This document shows, piece after piece, positions 1 through 10,837 of a DNA stretch of 64,000 nucleotides. The first letter of the stretch is position 1. Each line of letters starts with the position of its first letter. The translations under genes and the position numbers were made by a program. The DNA comes from Dromiciops gliroides (taxonomy: Eukaryota > Chordata > Mammalia > Microbiotheria > Microbiotheriidae), in NCBI RefSeq assembly GCF_019393635.1, contig NC_057861.1:76515327-76579326 (forward strand), read 5' to 3'. Under the pieces are notes generated by a model. The model was not told the origin of the DNA. It made no database searches and saw nothing but the letters and a program-made list of their open reading frames with translations.

Positions 1-2460
1 TAGAGGTCAGAAGAAATGATACAAGGACACTCTGAAGGTCTCTCAGAAGAACTTTGGGAAGATGCTAACACAAGACCACCCAGCATGGTGCACCCACATC
101 AAAGAAGGTACTGTGTTCTATGAACAAAGCAGAATTGCAGTAGCTCAAAAGAAACATGAGATGTGCAAATTTAGACAGACCTCATATGTGGCAGGCTTTG
201 TGCTAAGTAATGGGGATACAAAAAAAGTCAAAAGACAGTTTCTGCCCTCAAGGAGCTTACAATCTAATGGAGGAGACAACATGCGAATAAATGTATACAA
301 AGCAAACTATATACAGGATAAATAGGTAATAATTAACGTGTAAGGCACTAGAATTAAGAGGGGTTAAGAAAGGCTTCTACTGGAATTTTGTTTGGAGCTT
401 AAAGGTAGCCAGGGAGGTCAGTAGTTAGAGTAGAGGAGACAGTGCATTCCATATGTAGGACATCCAAAGAAAATGCCCAAAGTCAAGGGACTGAGTGTGT
501 TTGTTCATGGAACAGCCAGAAGGCCAGTGTCACTGGATTGAACAATATATAGATGGGGTAGTAAGGTGTGAGAAGACTGGAAAGTAAGGAGGGGCTTTGA
601 ATGCTAAACACTGCATTTTGTATTTGATCCTTGAGGCAATAGGAAGTCATTGGAGTATATTGAGTAAGGAGTGGTGATTGTGATCACACTTACACTTTAG
701 GAAAAGCTCTTTAATAGCTAGCTGAGTGGAGGATGGATTGGAGTAGGAAGAGACTTGAGGCAGACAGATCCAACACAGGTTATTGCAATACTCCAGAAGT
801 GAGTTGACGAGGGCCTGCACCAGAGTGACAGCAGGGTCAGAGGAGAGAAAGGCATATATTTGAGAGAGGGTGCAAAGGGGGAATTGACAGGCCTTATTTA
901 GCAACAGTCCTGGTTTTTTTTTTTTTTTGGGGGGGGGTTTGAGAGTAAGGAATCTAGGATCACTGCTAGATTGTGAGCCTGAGGGACTAAGGGAATGGCT
1001 TTGCCCTCTATGGCAGTAGGGAAATTAAGAGGGGGAAGGATTGAGGGGGGTGGGGAAATCAGTTCTATTTTAGACATGTTGAGTTTAAGATGTCTACTGG
1101 GGGGCAGCTAGGTGGTGCGGTAGATAGAGCACCAGCCCTGGAGTCAGGAGGACCTGAGTTCAAATCCAGCCTCAAACACTTAACAGTTCCTAGCTGTGTG
1201 ACCTTGGGCAAGTCACTTAACTCCAATTGCCTCACCAAAAAAAAAAAAAAAAAAAGGAGGCAGACTTTAAGATGTTTACTGGGCATCTAGTTTGAGATGT
1301 CTGAAAGGTAGTTGGAGATATGGGATTGGAGCTCAGCATAGTTTGGGGCAGGAAACTGAGGAGGTCATCATAGGGATGGTAATTAAATCCATAACCATGG
1401 ATGAGATGACCAAGTAAAATAGTATAGAAGAAGAAGAGAAATGGGCCCAGGCCAGAACCCAGAGGGAGCAGTTTTGGTGGAATGATAAAGTCAAAAGCCA
1501 GATTGTAAGGGGTTAAGAGAGAAAGTGGAAACATCTATTGTAGATGACTTTTCAAGGAATATAGCTTCAAAGGGCTAAAGAGATATAGGACAGTAGGTAG
1601 TGAGGATGGAAGAACCAAGTGAAGGCTCTTTCAGGATAGGGGAGAGGTTTATGGGCAGGCTTGTAGGCAGTAGGGAATTCCAGCAGACAGGAAGAGCTTG
1701 AAAATAAGTAAAAGAGTGGGGATGACAGAGAGGGCAATCTGTTGGAGGAAATGGGATGATGGGCTAGCTCATAAAGGTAGAGGTTAGCCCTGGTAAGGAG
1801 TAACACCTCTTCGTCATATGAGATAGGAATGAAGGAACCTGAGTAATAGGAGATGAGGAAAAAGGGAGAAGAAGGAGCTTATAGCAAATGGTTTTTATCT
1901 TTTCTATAAAATATAAGGTAAGGTTTTCATTCAAGACGGTAGGGTCGGGGGAGGAAGAGCCATGAGAAGTTTGAGGAAGGATGAGAAGATTTGTAAGCCT
2001 CTATGGAGAATGGGATATAATAAGTTGAAGGGGAGGTATAGGAGAATTGCCTTGTGGCAGTGAGAGCCCAGTTGAGGTTGAGTAACAAATTCTTAGTAGA
2101 CCCAGTCAAAATGTTGCATGATTCTCTCCACCTTCTTTCATCATGACCTCCAATCCCTTGACCTCGGTTCTCTCCCAGGCCATCTCCCCTGTACTATCCA
2201 CTCTCATTAAATGTGTAGGCATGAAGAGGACAAATGGTGAAAGTAATCCAAGGCTGAGGCTTGGCTGAGTATAATTGCTGATACGATAAGGGGTGGGGGT
2301 AGAGATTCTATAGAGGAGAACAATGTAGAATTAGATTGGTTCATCAAGAGGTCAGAATAATGAATGTGGCTACTGCAAGGGAGATGGCCTTGGAGAAAAT
2401 TGAGGGGTTAAGAGATTAGAGGTCATGGTGCAGATGAAGAGTAGGATTTTGTGAAGGAAG
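1..2460 (-). mobile_element. L2/CR1-clade LINE remnant (RT C-terminal region)
   Basis: Minus-strand translations keep reverse-transcriptase signatures of this clade: LGPFLFFFYTILLGHLIHGY (family LGPLLFSLYxLPLGDLI) near 1450-1390, HPYDD (the YADD box region), then LVQALVNSLLEYCNNL near 800 (family LVxAxVxSRLDYCNxL). Interrupted by SINE 1101-1255. Many stops; old. Confidence 0.65.
1101..1255 (+). mobile_element. WSINE-type CORE-SINE
   Basis: Full head, CORE and A19 tail. TTTAAGATGTCTACTGG at 1084-1100 recurs as TTTAAGATGTTTACTGG at 1266-1282, a target duplication with ten extra bases at the right junction. Confidence 0.9.
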
Positions 2461-2465
2461 AGAGA

Positions 2466-3010
2466 GGGTGAGGTTATTGTTGGTAGTCCTTCATTCTCTA
2501 AAAAGACCAATGATATCAGAAGGGTCTTGACTTGCAAGTGAATTGGTTTTAAGTGAGTCAGGGCTTTGCAAAGTCATCAGCTTCACTCTCTCCTCAAGAG
2601 TCATCTGAGTTCAGTGATAAGACATAGGTCAGGATGACTGGAGATGGTCCCAGATGCAGTGGGAGACCTTGCCTTTTTTAAGCTCAGGCCTTCCCCAGGT
2701 CTCAGTTTGTCTGAGGCAACACCCATTCAGTAATTTAAGGCTGTTAGAATTGAGGCAAATAATGACCTAGTTTGCCTACTCAAAAGAATCAACCTAGGAG
2801 AAGAAGACCCTCAAGGTTTCTGCCCAAAATAGAAACAATTGCTATTTATACTCTGAGTCATCAAAACCAAAATAATGAGCAAGTGAGACTTGGCCTGGGA
2901 CCTATTAGTGGCCACTCAGTGAGAGCCAGAGTGATTTGGGTTTTGAATCCCAGTGGGCTTATCAAAGCCTGGGTTTCCAGAGCTCTGTTTCAAGAAAGAA
3001 AGTGAGGTAA
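2466..3010 (-). mobile_element. Unclassified marsupial repeat whose 3' end is shared with composite SINEs
   Basis: The left end GTCCTTCATTCTCTAAAAAG and ACCAATGATATCA, then CTTGACTTGCAAGTGAATTG, is the reverse complement of the tail at 10720-10780. It runs on through GTCAGGATGACTGGAGATGG and AGGTCTCAGTTTGTCTGAGG well beyond the SINE tail length, so it may be the LINE-type source of that tail. Confidence 0.4.
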
Positions 3011-4200
3011 AAAGCCAATAGATTAAGAACTTGGAAGTGGCTGCAGGGAGTGAGGAGTATTTCAACTGCTCTGCCTCAAGCAGGGAGCAGAGGGAAATGA
3101 ATAAAAGTTCAGCCAGTACTGGGAACGGTGACCAGGGAGGCTTTGTTAAGGGAGAGGGTGGAAAGGGGGAGCCAGGTTTCAGTGATAACTGAAAGATGTA
3201 AAGAGTGGAAGAGGAAAATATTTAGGATGAAGGGAAGTGCGTTGCCTATGGAACAGACATTCCAGAGAGCACAGTGAAAAGGGAGGGTGACATTTGGTTG
3301 GCATTTTGGCCTGGAAGGATTGAGAGGAATTGAAATAAGGAGTCAGGTGGTAGGAGGTGAGGAAGAGTTTCAGTGATGACCTACAGGAGTTCAGAATCAT
3401 TGGAATGTGTAGAATATGACTGTATATGTTCATCAGTGAGTAGAGGGGACCACCCCTCTTCCCAGAGGAGGGTGAAGATCAGTCTAGAGACAAGTGTGGC
3501 AGAAGATAGAAGGCACACAGTCAAATGTGAGACTCAACTACTCTTCCATTGGAAGGATGGAGATTAGGCAGGGGATGGCACAGTAGGAGATGGGAGTACC
3601 TCTTTGTACCAGAGGCTTTTCCCTATCAAGGGTGGGAGATCAGGCATCAGGAGGTGGACATTGCCTTGTGGTGATCACCCTTGCAGATGGTTGCTCTGCT
3701 GGCCCCTCAAAGCCTTCCCTCAGGGGCCAAACACAGCAGGAGACAGAAGGAGAGATCAGAGGGAGTTCTTGATCCTCTTCTCACATGAAGCCAGAGATGA
3801 GGCAGGAGCAGCAGGAGGCGGAAGCTGATGAGATCACCAAGCAAAATAATGTGGAAGGAGAAGAGAGCCCAGGACAGAGCTTGGACACCCATGGTTAGTG
3901 GGAGTGACCCAGATGAAGATATGGCAAAGGAGAAGTCAGGCAGATAGGAGGAAACTAAGAGAGAACAATGACATGAAAATCTTAGAAAGAAGATGTTAAG
4001 GCGGGAAAGGGGGTAATTGACAGTGCTAAAAGCTGAAGAGAGGTCATGAAGGATGAGGATTGAGAAAAGACCATTGGATCTGGCAATTAAGAAATTATTG
4101 CTAACTTTGGAGAAAATAATGAAGAGGTGAAAGAAGAGACACAAAAAGCTATCTTTAAATATCTGAAGGGCTATCGTGTAAGAGAGTTTCATCATGGTCT
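3010..4200 (-). mobile_element. Second L2/CR1-clade LINE remnant (RT core)
   Basis: The minus strand reads FSILILHDLSSAFSTVNYPL (family LLLLDLSAAFDTVDHxLL) near 4080-4020 and ALSWALFSFHIILLGDLI (family GSVLGPLLFxxYILPLGDLI) near 3880-3830. A separate copy from the one on its left. Confidence 0.65.
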
Positions 4201-4410
4201 AATTTGACTTGGGACAGAATTAAGTTCAAGACTTTCACCTGCAGATTTAACTTTTCTAACTTGGGATTTTCTAGAACCATAATTTACGAGCTCCTTGAGG
4301 GCAGGGACTATCTTTTGCCTCTTTGGTATTTACCACACTGCCTGGCACATTTTTTGTTGTTGTTTAGTTTCAGTTGTGTCAGACTCTTTGTGATCCCATT
4401 TGGGGTTTTC

Positions 4411-4567
4411 TTTTTTCTTTCTTTCTTTTTTTGTGAGGCAATTGGGGTTAAGTGACTTGCCCAGGGTCACACAGCTAGTAAGTGTCAAGTGTCTGAGGCC
4501 AAATTTGAATTCAGACCCTTTTGACTCCAGGGCCAGTGCTCTATCCATTGCACCACCTAGTTGCCCC
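4411..4567 (-). mobile_element. WSINE nested in the composite SINE
   Basis: T-rich tail, CORE (GACTTGCCCAGGGTCACACA) and head ending CACCTAGTTGCCCC on the + strand. Confidence 0.9.
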
Positions 4568-4600
4568 TCTTTTTTTTTTTTCATTTGAAGTTTTGGTTTT

Positions 4601-4747
4601 GGTTTTTTTTGGTGAGGCAGTCGGGGTTAAGTGACTTGCCCAAGGTCACATAGCTAGTAAGTGTCAAGTGTCTGAGGCCAGATTTAAACTCAAGTACTCT
4701 TGACTCCAGGGCCGGTGCTCTATCCACTGCGCCATCTAGCTGCTCCC
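4601..4747 (-). mobile_element. WSINE, second nested copy
   Basis: Same orientation, 34 nt from the preceding copy and inside the same host element. Confidence 0.9.
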
Positions 4748-5019
4748 TGAGATCTTTTTTTGACAAAGATACTAGAGTGTTTTACCATTTCCTTCTCCAG
4801 CTCATTTTACAGGTGAGGAAACTGAGTCAAAATAGGGTTAAGTGACTTGCCCAGGGTCACCCAGCTAGTAAGTGTCTGGGGCTAGATTTGAACTCAGGAT
4901 AATGAGTCTTCCTGACTCCAGGACTGGCATTCCATCCACTGTACCCCCTAGCTGACCTGCCTGGCACATAGTAAATGTTTAATAAATTGTAATTGACTGA
5001 CCATAGAGATCATCTAGTT

Positions 5020-5395
5020 CAGTCCAAACCTGAAGAGGAATCCCTTTTCCAACATCCTTAACAAGTGGTCATCTAGTTTCCTTCTGAAGATCTCTTTTGG
5101 AGGAGCACCCATTCCTTGCCACCCCTAATAGTTGCAGAGTTTTTCCTTACATTGAATCTTCGCAACTCTCCCCTCTGCCTCCTCCCCTATTGCTTTTCGT
5201 TCTCTGAGGCCAAGCAGAACAATAATCCCATCTGCAGATAATAGCCTTTCAAATACTCAAAGACAGTTGAGACTGTTTTTCTGCAGGCTCAATTTCCCCA
5301 GTTCCTTCTTGCTATACCCATATGTCGGGGTCTCTCCCAATTAACTTCTCCATACTAATTGCCCTCCTCTGGATGTTCTCTGGCTTGTCAGAGAA
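5020..5395 (-). mobile_element. CR1/L3 LINE, 3' part (left piece)
   Basis: The + strand reads the complement of the CR1 3' region: GATCATCTAGTTCAGTCC, AACAAGTGGTCATCTAGTTT, GCCCTCCTCTGGATGTTCTC. It breaks off here and continues at ~6335. Confidence 0.6.
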
Positions 5396-5440
5396 TCACA
5401 TATCTATCTATCCATCTATCTATCTATCTATCATCTACTT
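5396..5440. repeat. (TCTA)n-like microsatellite
   Basis: TATCTATCTATCCATCTATC-type run followed by TTTA/TTTATT repeats to ~5485. Confidence 0.8.
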
Positions 5441-5477
5441 ATCCATTTATTTATTTATCCATTGACTCATTTATTTA

Positions 5478-6125
5478 TTTATTTTGTCTTTCATTTTTAT
5501 TTATTTAGAATTTTCCCCCAAGTTACATGTAAAAACAAATTTTAACATTGATTTTTAAAACTTTGTCTTCCAAATTCTCTTCCTCTCTCCCTCCCCATCC
5601 CGCCTTAAGATCTTGGGCAATTCATACATGTGCAATCATGCAAAACATTTCCACATTAGTCAGGTTATGAAAGAAAACAGGCAAAAAAAAAAAAAGAAAG
5701 GAACTAATGGGCAGCTAGGTGACGCAGTGGATAAAGCACCAGCCCTAGATTCAGGAGGACCTGAGTTCAAACATGACCTCAGACACTTGATACTCACTAC
5801 CTGTGTGACCTTGGGCAAGTCACTTATCCTTCATTGCCCTGCAAAAAACAAACAAAATTGAGAAAGGAACTAACAAAAAATTATACTTCAATCTGTATTC
5901 AGATATCATCAGTTCTTTCTCTGTAGATGGATTGCATTTTTCATTAAGTCCTTCAGAGTTGCCGTGGATCACTGCATTGCTGAAAGTAACTAAATCATTC
6001 ACAGCAGATCATCTTACAGTATTGCTGTTACTTTGTATATACTACATTTCACTTTGCATCAGCTCATGTAAGTCTTTCTAGGCTTTTCTGATAGCATCCT
6101 GCTCTTCATTTTTTACAGCACAATA
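5478..6125 (-). mobile_element. L1 3'-end fragment containing a SINE
   Basis: The marsupial L1 3' text in complement: TTTCCCCCAAGTTACATGTA, GCATCAGCTCATGTAAGTCT, CACAATAGTGTTCC. SINE at 5708-5861. Confidence 0.6.
5708..5861 (+). mobile_element. WSINE
   Basis: Target duplication GAAAGGAACTAA at 5696-5707 and 5862-5873. Confidence 0.9.
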
Positions 6126-6330
6126 GTGTTCCAGAGGATCACATATTTAGAACTAGAAGGGACCTCAAAGGCCATTTAGTCTGAACTTTTCATTTTGCCA
6201 AGGAGGAAACTGAGGGCAGTGAAGAGACTTGCCTGATGTCACACAGAGGGTAAACACTAGAGGCTGGGATTTGAACCTGGATCACCTGGCTCTAGAACTA
6301 ATGCTCTTCCCATAACAGGTACTGTCTCCC
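6126..6330 (-). mobile_element. MIR/CORE-like SINE remnant
   Basis: GAACTAGAAGGGACCTCAAA, then GAGGAAACTGAGGGCAG, ACTTGCCTGATGTCACACAG and GGGATTTGAACCTGG, in the order of an antisense old SINE. Confidence 0.5.
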
Positions 6331-6334
6331 AATG

Positions 6335-6620
6335 GTCTTCCTGAAATATGGTCCCCCAGAATTGAATAGAAGACTGGTTGTGGTCTGGCCAGGGCAGAGT
6401 AAAATAGGACTATCCCCTCCTCTTTTTTTGCCCTCGGTCAATGCAACCTAATCAGGCTAGCTCTTTTTGGGGGGGGGGGGGCGGGGCTTCAAGGTCCCAC
6501 CGTTGGCTCCTATTAATCTTTAGCTCATAAACAAAATCCTAGTTAATCTTTCTCACGCAAAGTGTTTTCAAGCAAAATCTTTCTTATCCTATATTTGTGA
6601 AGTTATTTTTTTTTAAACTT
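6335..6620 (-). mobile_element. CR1/L3 LINE (right piece of the split copy)
   Basis: GAATTGAATAGAAGACTGGT and TGGTCTGGCCAGGGCAGAGT follow the CR1 order directly after the text that ends at 5395. Poly(G) run at 6469-6485. Confidence 0.5.
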
Positions 6621-7004
6621 AAGCACAAAACTTCACATTTCTTTGTGCAAAGGCAGGCAAAATACCTGTGCCCACACACAAAGGCAAGCTGTATTTCCAA
6701 TGGTCTCCCTCCTAAGGAATATGACAATAAGATATACTCCTGGAGGTAGAGATGTCAAACATGCAGAACACATGGGACCCATGACACCCCAGAATGTGGC
6801 CCAAAAAAGATTAAAATGTAATTGAAAAATATTTTACAAAAGAAAAAATACAATAAAAACAATATTTTTATCTTAAAACTAAGTCAATATGCAGCCCTCA
6901 AAAATGGAGGAATGGCCCCAGTTTCTATTTAATTTTGACATCCCTTCTCTGGAGCACAATATCTGTGTAAGCCAGCAGGTGGTGATCTTAGCTCACTTTT
7001 TAAA
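6621..7004. other. No gene or repeat recognised
   Basis: AT-rich sequence with short frames only. The + frame at 6643-6825 has no family resemblance that I can see. Confidence 0.5.
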
Positions 7005-7253
7005 ATATTAAGTTATTTTATTTTTCCAATTACATGTAAACATAATTTTTAACTTTAATAAACATTTTAATTTAAAGTTTTTAGTTCCAAATTCTTTCCC
7101 ACTCTCCCTCCCCTTTCCCCATCTTTGAGAAGGCAAGCTATTTGATAAAGGATATAATCAGCCATGTAAAACATTTCCATATTAGTCATGTTGTGTGGGG
7201 AAAAAAAGACAAACAAAAATCCAAAAAAAATAAAGTTAAAAAAAATATGTTTC

Positions 7254-7400
7254 GGGGCAGCTAGGTTGCACAGTGGATAGAGCACCGGCCCTGGAGTCAG
7301 GAGGACCTGAGTTCAAATTCGGCCTCAGACACTTAACAATTACTATCTGTGTGACCCCGGGCAAGTCACTTAACCCCAATTGCCTCACCAAAAAAAAAAA
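7254..7400 (+). mobile_element. WSINE in L1
   Basis: Borders ATGTTTC and ATGCTTC; the flanking L1 text resumes without loss. Confidence 0.9.
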
Positions 7401-8032
7401 TGCTTCAGTCTGCATTGAGATTCCATCAGTACTTTCTCTGGAGATGAATAGCATATTCCATAATGGGTCCTTCAGAATTGTCTTGGACCTTTGTATTGCT
7501 AAGAATAGAGAAGGCATTCACAGTTGATAACAATATTGTACAATATTACTTTTATTGTGCATAATGTTCTCCTGGTTCTTTTCACTTCACTTTGCATTAG
7601 TTCATGTAAGTCCAGGTTTTTCTGGTTATTATTATTTTTTTGATTGCTGCTCATTTCTTGTAGCATAATATTCTTTTTTTTCATCGTATATTTATTTATT
7701 TAGAATTTTCCCACACCTTACACGTAAAAACAAATTGTAACATCGAGTTTATAACTTTGTGTTCCAAATTCTCTTCCTCCCTCATCACCCCCCCCTTAAG
7801 AACTCAAGCAATTCAACATTAGCTATGCATATATAGTCAGCACAATAATATTCTATCACAATCATATACCACAACTTGTTCAGTCATTCCTCCATTGATG
7901 GATGTCCTGTCAAATTCCAAATCTTTGCCACCACAAAAAAGACCTGCTATAAATATTTTTGTACATATAGTTCCTTTTCCTTTTTTTTCTTTTTTAATCT
8001 CTTTGGGATATAGTCCTAGAAATGGTATTGTT

Positions 8033-8176
8033 GGGGCAGCTAGGTGGCGCAGTGGATAGAGCACCGGCCCTGGATTCAGGAGTACCTGAGTTCGAATCCA
8101 GCCTCAGACACTTAACACTTATTAGCTGTGTGACCCTGGGCAAGTCACTTAACCCCAATTGCCCTGGGGGGGAAAA
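8033..8176 (+). mobile_element. WSINE in L1
   Basis: Target duplication AGAAATGGTATTGTT at 8018-8032 and 8177-8191. B box in the GTTCGAATCC form. Confidence 0.92.
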
Positions 8177-8607
8177 AGAAATGGTATTGTTATGTCAAAG
8201 TGTACATACAGTTTTATAGCCCTTTTGGCATAGTTTCAAATTGCTTTCTAGAATCAGTTTACAACAGTTCATTAATGCATTAGTGCCCCAATTTTCCCAC
8301 ATCCCCTCCAACGTTTGTCATTTTCATCTTCTGATATATTAGCCAGTCTAATAGGTATGAGGTGTGATGCCTCATGAGTTCTTTTAATTTGATTTTTTCT
8401 AATCAACAGTGATTTGAACCATTTTTTCACGACTATAGTTAGTTTTGATTTCTTCATCTGAAAACTTCCTGTTCATATTCTTTGACCATTTATCATGGGG
8501 AATGACTCACATTCTTATAAATTTGATTCAGTTCTCTATATAATTGAGACATGGAGCCTTTATCGAGAACCTTACTATAAAAATGTTTTCCCAGTTTTAT
8601 GCTTTCC

Positions 8608-8712
8608 TTCTTCTTCTTCTTCTTCTTCTTCTTCTTCTTCTTCTTCTTCTTCTTCTTCTTCTTCTTCTTCTTCTTCTTCTTCTTCTTCTTCTTCTTCTTC
8701 TTCTTCTTCTTC
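8608..8712. repeat. (TTC)35 / (GAA)35 microsatellite
   Basis: Thirty-five uninterrupted TTC units. It gives artefactual poly-Ser, poly-Leu and poly-Glu frames. Confidence 0.98.
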
Positions 8713-8827
8713 TGTCATTTGCCCAGGGTCACATAGCTGTGTGTCAAGTGTCTGAAGCCAGATTTTGAACTCAGATCCTCCTGAATCCAAGGCCAATGCT
8801 TTATCCACTGCACTACCTAGCTGCCCC
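8608..8827 (-). mobile_element. WSINE whose A-tail has become (GAA)35
   Basis: SINE body 8713-8827 in antisense. Its 3' tail is the TTC run to the left. Confidence 0.85.
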
Positions 8828-8844
8828 CTCACAACTCACTTTTT

Positions 8845-8981
8845 TTTCTGGGCAATGAGGGTTAAGTGACTTGCCCAGGGTCACACAGCTAGTAAGTGTC
8901 AAGTGTCTGAGGCTGGATTTGAACTCAGGTCCTCCTGAATCCAGGGCTGGTGCTTTATCCACTGCGCCACTTAGCTGCCCC
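8845..8981 (-). mobile_element. WSINE
   Basis: Target duplication CACAACTCACTTTT at 8830-8844 and 8982-8995. It landed next to the head of the preceding SINE. Confidence 0.92.
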
Positions 8982-9049
8982 CACAACTCACTTTTACTGC
9001 ACATACAAGGCAGCTCGCAGATTTCAATCAAACAATTGCCTTCCTGTTT

Positions 9050-9200
9050 AAGTCAGGAATTCTTAACCTTTTTCTTTATCAAGAACCCCATTGGCAGTCT
9101 AGTAAAGCCTTCTTAAGATAATGGTTTCAATTGCATCAAATAAATCACACAGGATTACAAAGGAAACTAATTGTATTAAAATACATGTATGGGGGCAGAC
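9050..9200 (+). mobile_element. Old interspersed repeat with TTCTTAACCTTTTT head
   Basis: CAGGAATTCTTAACCTTTTT, then ACCCCATTGGCAGTCTAGTA and GATTACAAAGGAAACTAATT. A second copy lies at 63785-63960. I think it is a non-autonomous DNA-transposon-like repeat but cannot name it. Confidence 0.4.
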
Positions 9201-9465
9201 AGAGAACTCTGAGTACAGATTGAAATATATCTTTTTTCCTTTGTTTTTTGTTTTATTTTTTGTTTGCGTTCTATTTTTGCAACATGGCTAATATAGAAAT
9301 GTTTTATATGACTTTACTTGTATAATTGATATAAAATTGTTTGCCTTCTCAAAGAGGGACAGGTTGTAACCCAAGGCTATGTCCTGGTTGTTCTTATATT
9401 TCTACATGCTTTCTCCTTGACCACATCAGTCCTTATAGTTTTGATTATTTCTGTGCAGATGACTT

Positions 9466-9537
<72 letters not shown>

Positions 9538-9544
9538 TAGATCC
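9201..9544. repeat. No gene; (GATA)18 microsatellite at 9466-9537
   Basis: AT-rich text without a recognised element, then about eighteen GATA units. Confidence 0.85.
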
Positions 9545-10420
9545 AGCCTTCATCTCTCCGGTTTGCCTTACTTATCTATGGGACATTTAGAACTGAATAG
9601 CCTGTAGGTGTCTCAAACTCAATATATCCAAAACAGAACCCATTGCTTTCCTTCTCCACCTCTTCCAAACTTCCCTGTTTCTGGTGAGGGTGTCACCATC
9701 CTTCTGGTCACTTAGATTTGCAACCTTGGAATCAACCTCAATGCCTCACCACTGCCCATCCAACAAATCCAACAGGTAGCAACCAGGACACTTGGTTGCC
9801 AAGTTTCATCAGTTCTTCCACATCTCATATCCTTCCCTCTCTTTCTGCTCCCGAGTTCAGCCCTTTATCACCTGTCACTTGGACTGTTGCAATAGCCTTC
9901 CTCCTTCAAGCCTTTCTCATCTCCAATCCGTCATCCACACAGCTGACAAAGTATTTTTTCCCAAAGCACAGGTCTGCCCATCAGTCCCTTTTTTATTTTT
10001 ATTTTTTTCTGGGGCAATGAGGGTTAAGTGATTTGCCCAGAGTCACAGAGCTCGTAAATGTCAAGTGTCTGAGACTGGATTTGAACTCAGGTCCTCCTGA
10101 ATCCAGGGCCAGTGCTTTATCCACTGTGCCACCTAGCTGCCCCATCAGTCCCTTTTGTAATAAATTCCTGTCAAAGATGAATTCCTCTGGTTGGCATGTA
10201 AAAACTATTTCCAGGCTACCTCTCCATCCTTCTTATTTATTACTACCCTTCATGCATTCCATAGTCTTGTCAAAATGTTCTTCTTGTTTCTTATCCATGA
10301 TATTCCATCTCTCATGCTTGGGTCTTTAAGGGTTCAGTCCATGTCTGAAATGTGTTCCCTCCTAAAATCCCTGGTTTCCTTCAGGGCTCAACTCAAGTGA
10401 TGCTTCAGTGTGTTGGAAAC
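9545..10420 (+). mobile_element. L2/CR1-clade LINE remnant, sense
   Basis: CACTTGGACTGTTGCAATAG (the DYCNS region), CATCCACACAGCTGACAAAG and CAGGGCTCAACTCAAGTG follow the 3' ORF text of this clade. Split by the SINE at 9993-10142. Confidence 0.6.
9993..10142 (-). mobile_element. WSINE in L2-type LINE
   Basis: Target duplication CATCAGTCCCTTTT at 9979-9992 and 10143-10156. Confidence 0.92.
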
Positions 10421-10467
10421 TCTTTCTCAGCAGGAAATGTTTCATTTGTGTTATGTCACCAGCACTT

Positions 10468-10785
10468 GGGGCAGCTAGTGGATAGAGCACTGGCCCTGCA
10501 GTTAGGAGGATCTGTGTTCAAATCTCACCTGAGACACGTACTAACTGTGTGACCCTGGGCAAGTCATTTAACTCCAATTGCCTTAAACATCCTGGGCCAT
10601 TTCCATTCATCCTGATGTGTATCTTGCCACTGGACCCAGATGGCTCTGGAAGAGATAGTGAGTTTGTGATGAGTTTGGTGACCTTGCACAGCCCCTCCCT
10701 CACTTAAATCCAATTCAGTAGAAGTCATGATATCACCCCCATATCATGGTCCTCTTCAAGACTTAAGGACAAACAACAAGATCCC
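10468..10785 (+). mobile_element. Composite SINE: CORE head + GAGGACC/GGACAAACAAC tail
   Basis: A WSINE-like head and CORE (10468-10586) continue without poly(A) into CATCCTGGGCCATTTCCATT, CCACTGGACCCAGATGGCTC and the end ATGGTCCTCTTCAAGACTTA-AGGACAAACAAC. The tail matches the inverted end of the longer repeat at 2466. Confidence 0.6.
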
Positions 10786-10837
10786 CAGTGCTTAGCATAG
10801 TACCTGGCACATAGGTGCATGTTGACCAATTGAGCAA

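Larger units (their letters stand above)
4350..4956 (-). mobile_element. Composite SINE: CORE head + BovB/RTE-like tail, split by two younger SINEs
   Basis: The right part has the tRNA/CORE head; the left part ends in the minus-strand tail AAGAGTCTGACACAACTGAA-ACTAAACAACAAC. CTGCCTGGCACAT at 4338-4350 and 4957-4969 is the target duplication, in the 3' end of an L2/MIR. Two WSINEs (4411-4567 and 4601-4747) sit inside it. Confidence 0.7.
7005..8605 (-). mobile_element. L1 3' region with nested L1 fragment and SINEs
   Basis: Complement of L1 3' sequence: CATATTAGTCATGTTGTG, AGATTCCATCAGTACTTTCT, CACAATCATATACCACAACT, GACCTGCTATAAATATTTTT, TCTTCTGATATATTAGCCAG. Around 7680-7850 a second L1 3' end is nested (ATAATATTCT at both borders). 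SINEs at 7254, 8033 and 8608. Confidence 0.7.

Noticed and set aside
8495-8832. Poly-Ser, poly-Leu and poly-Glu frames
   Set aside because: Translations of the (TTC)35 tract in three frames.
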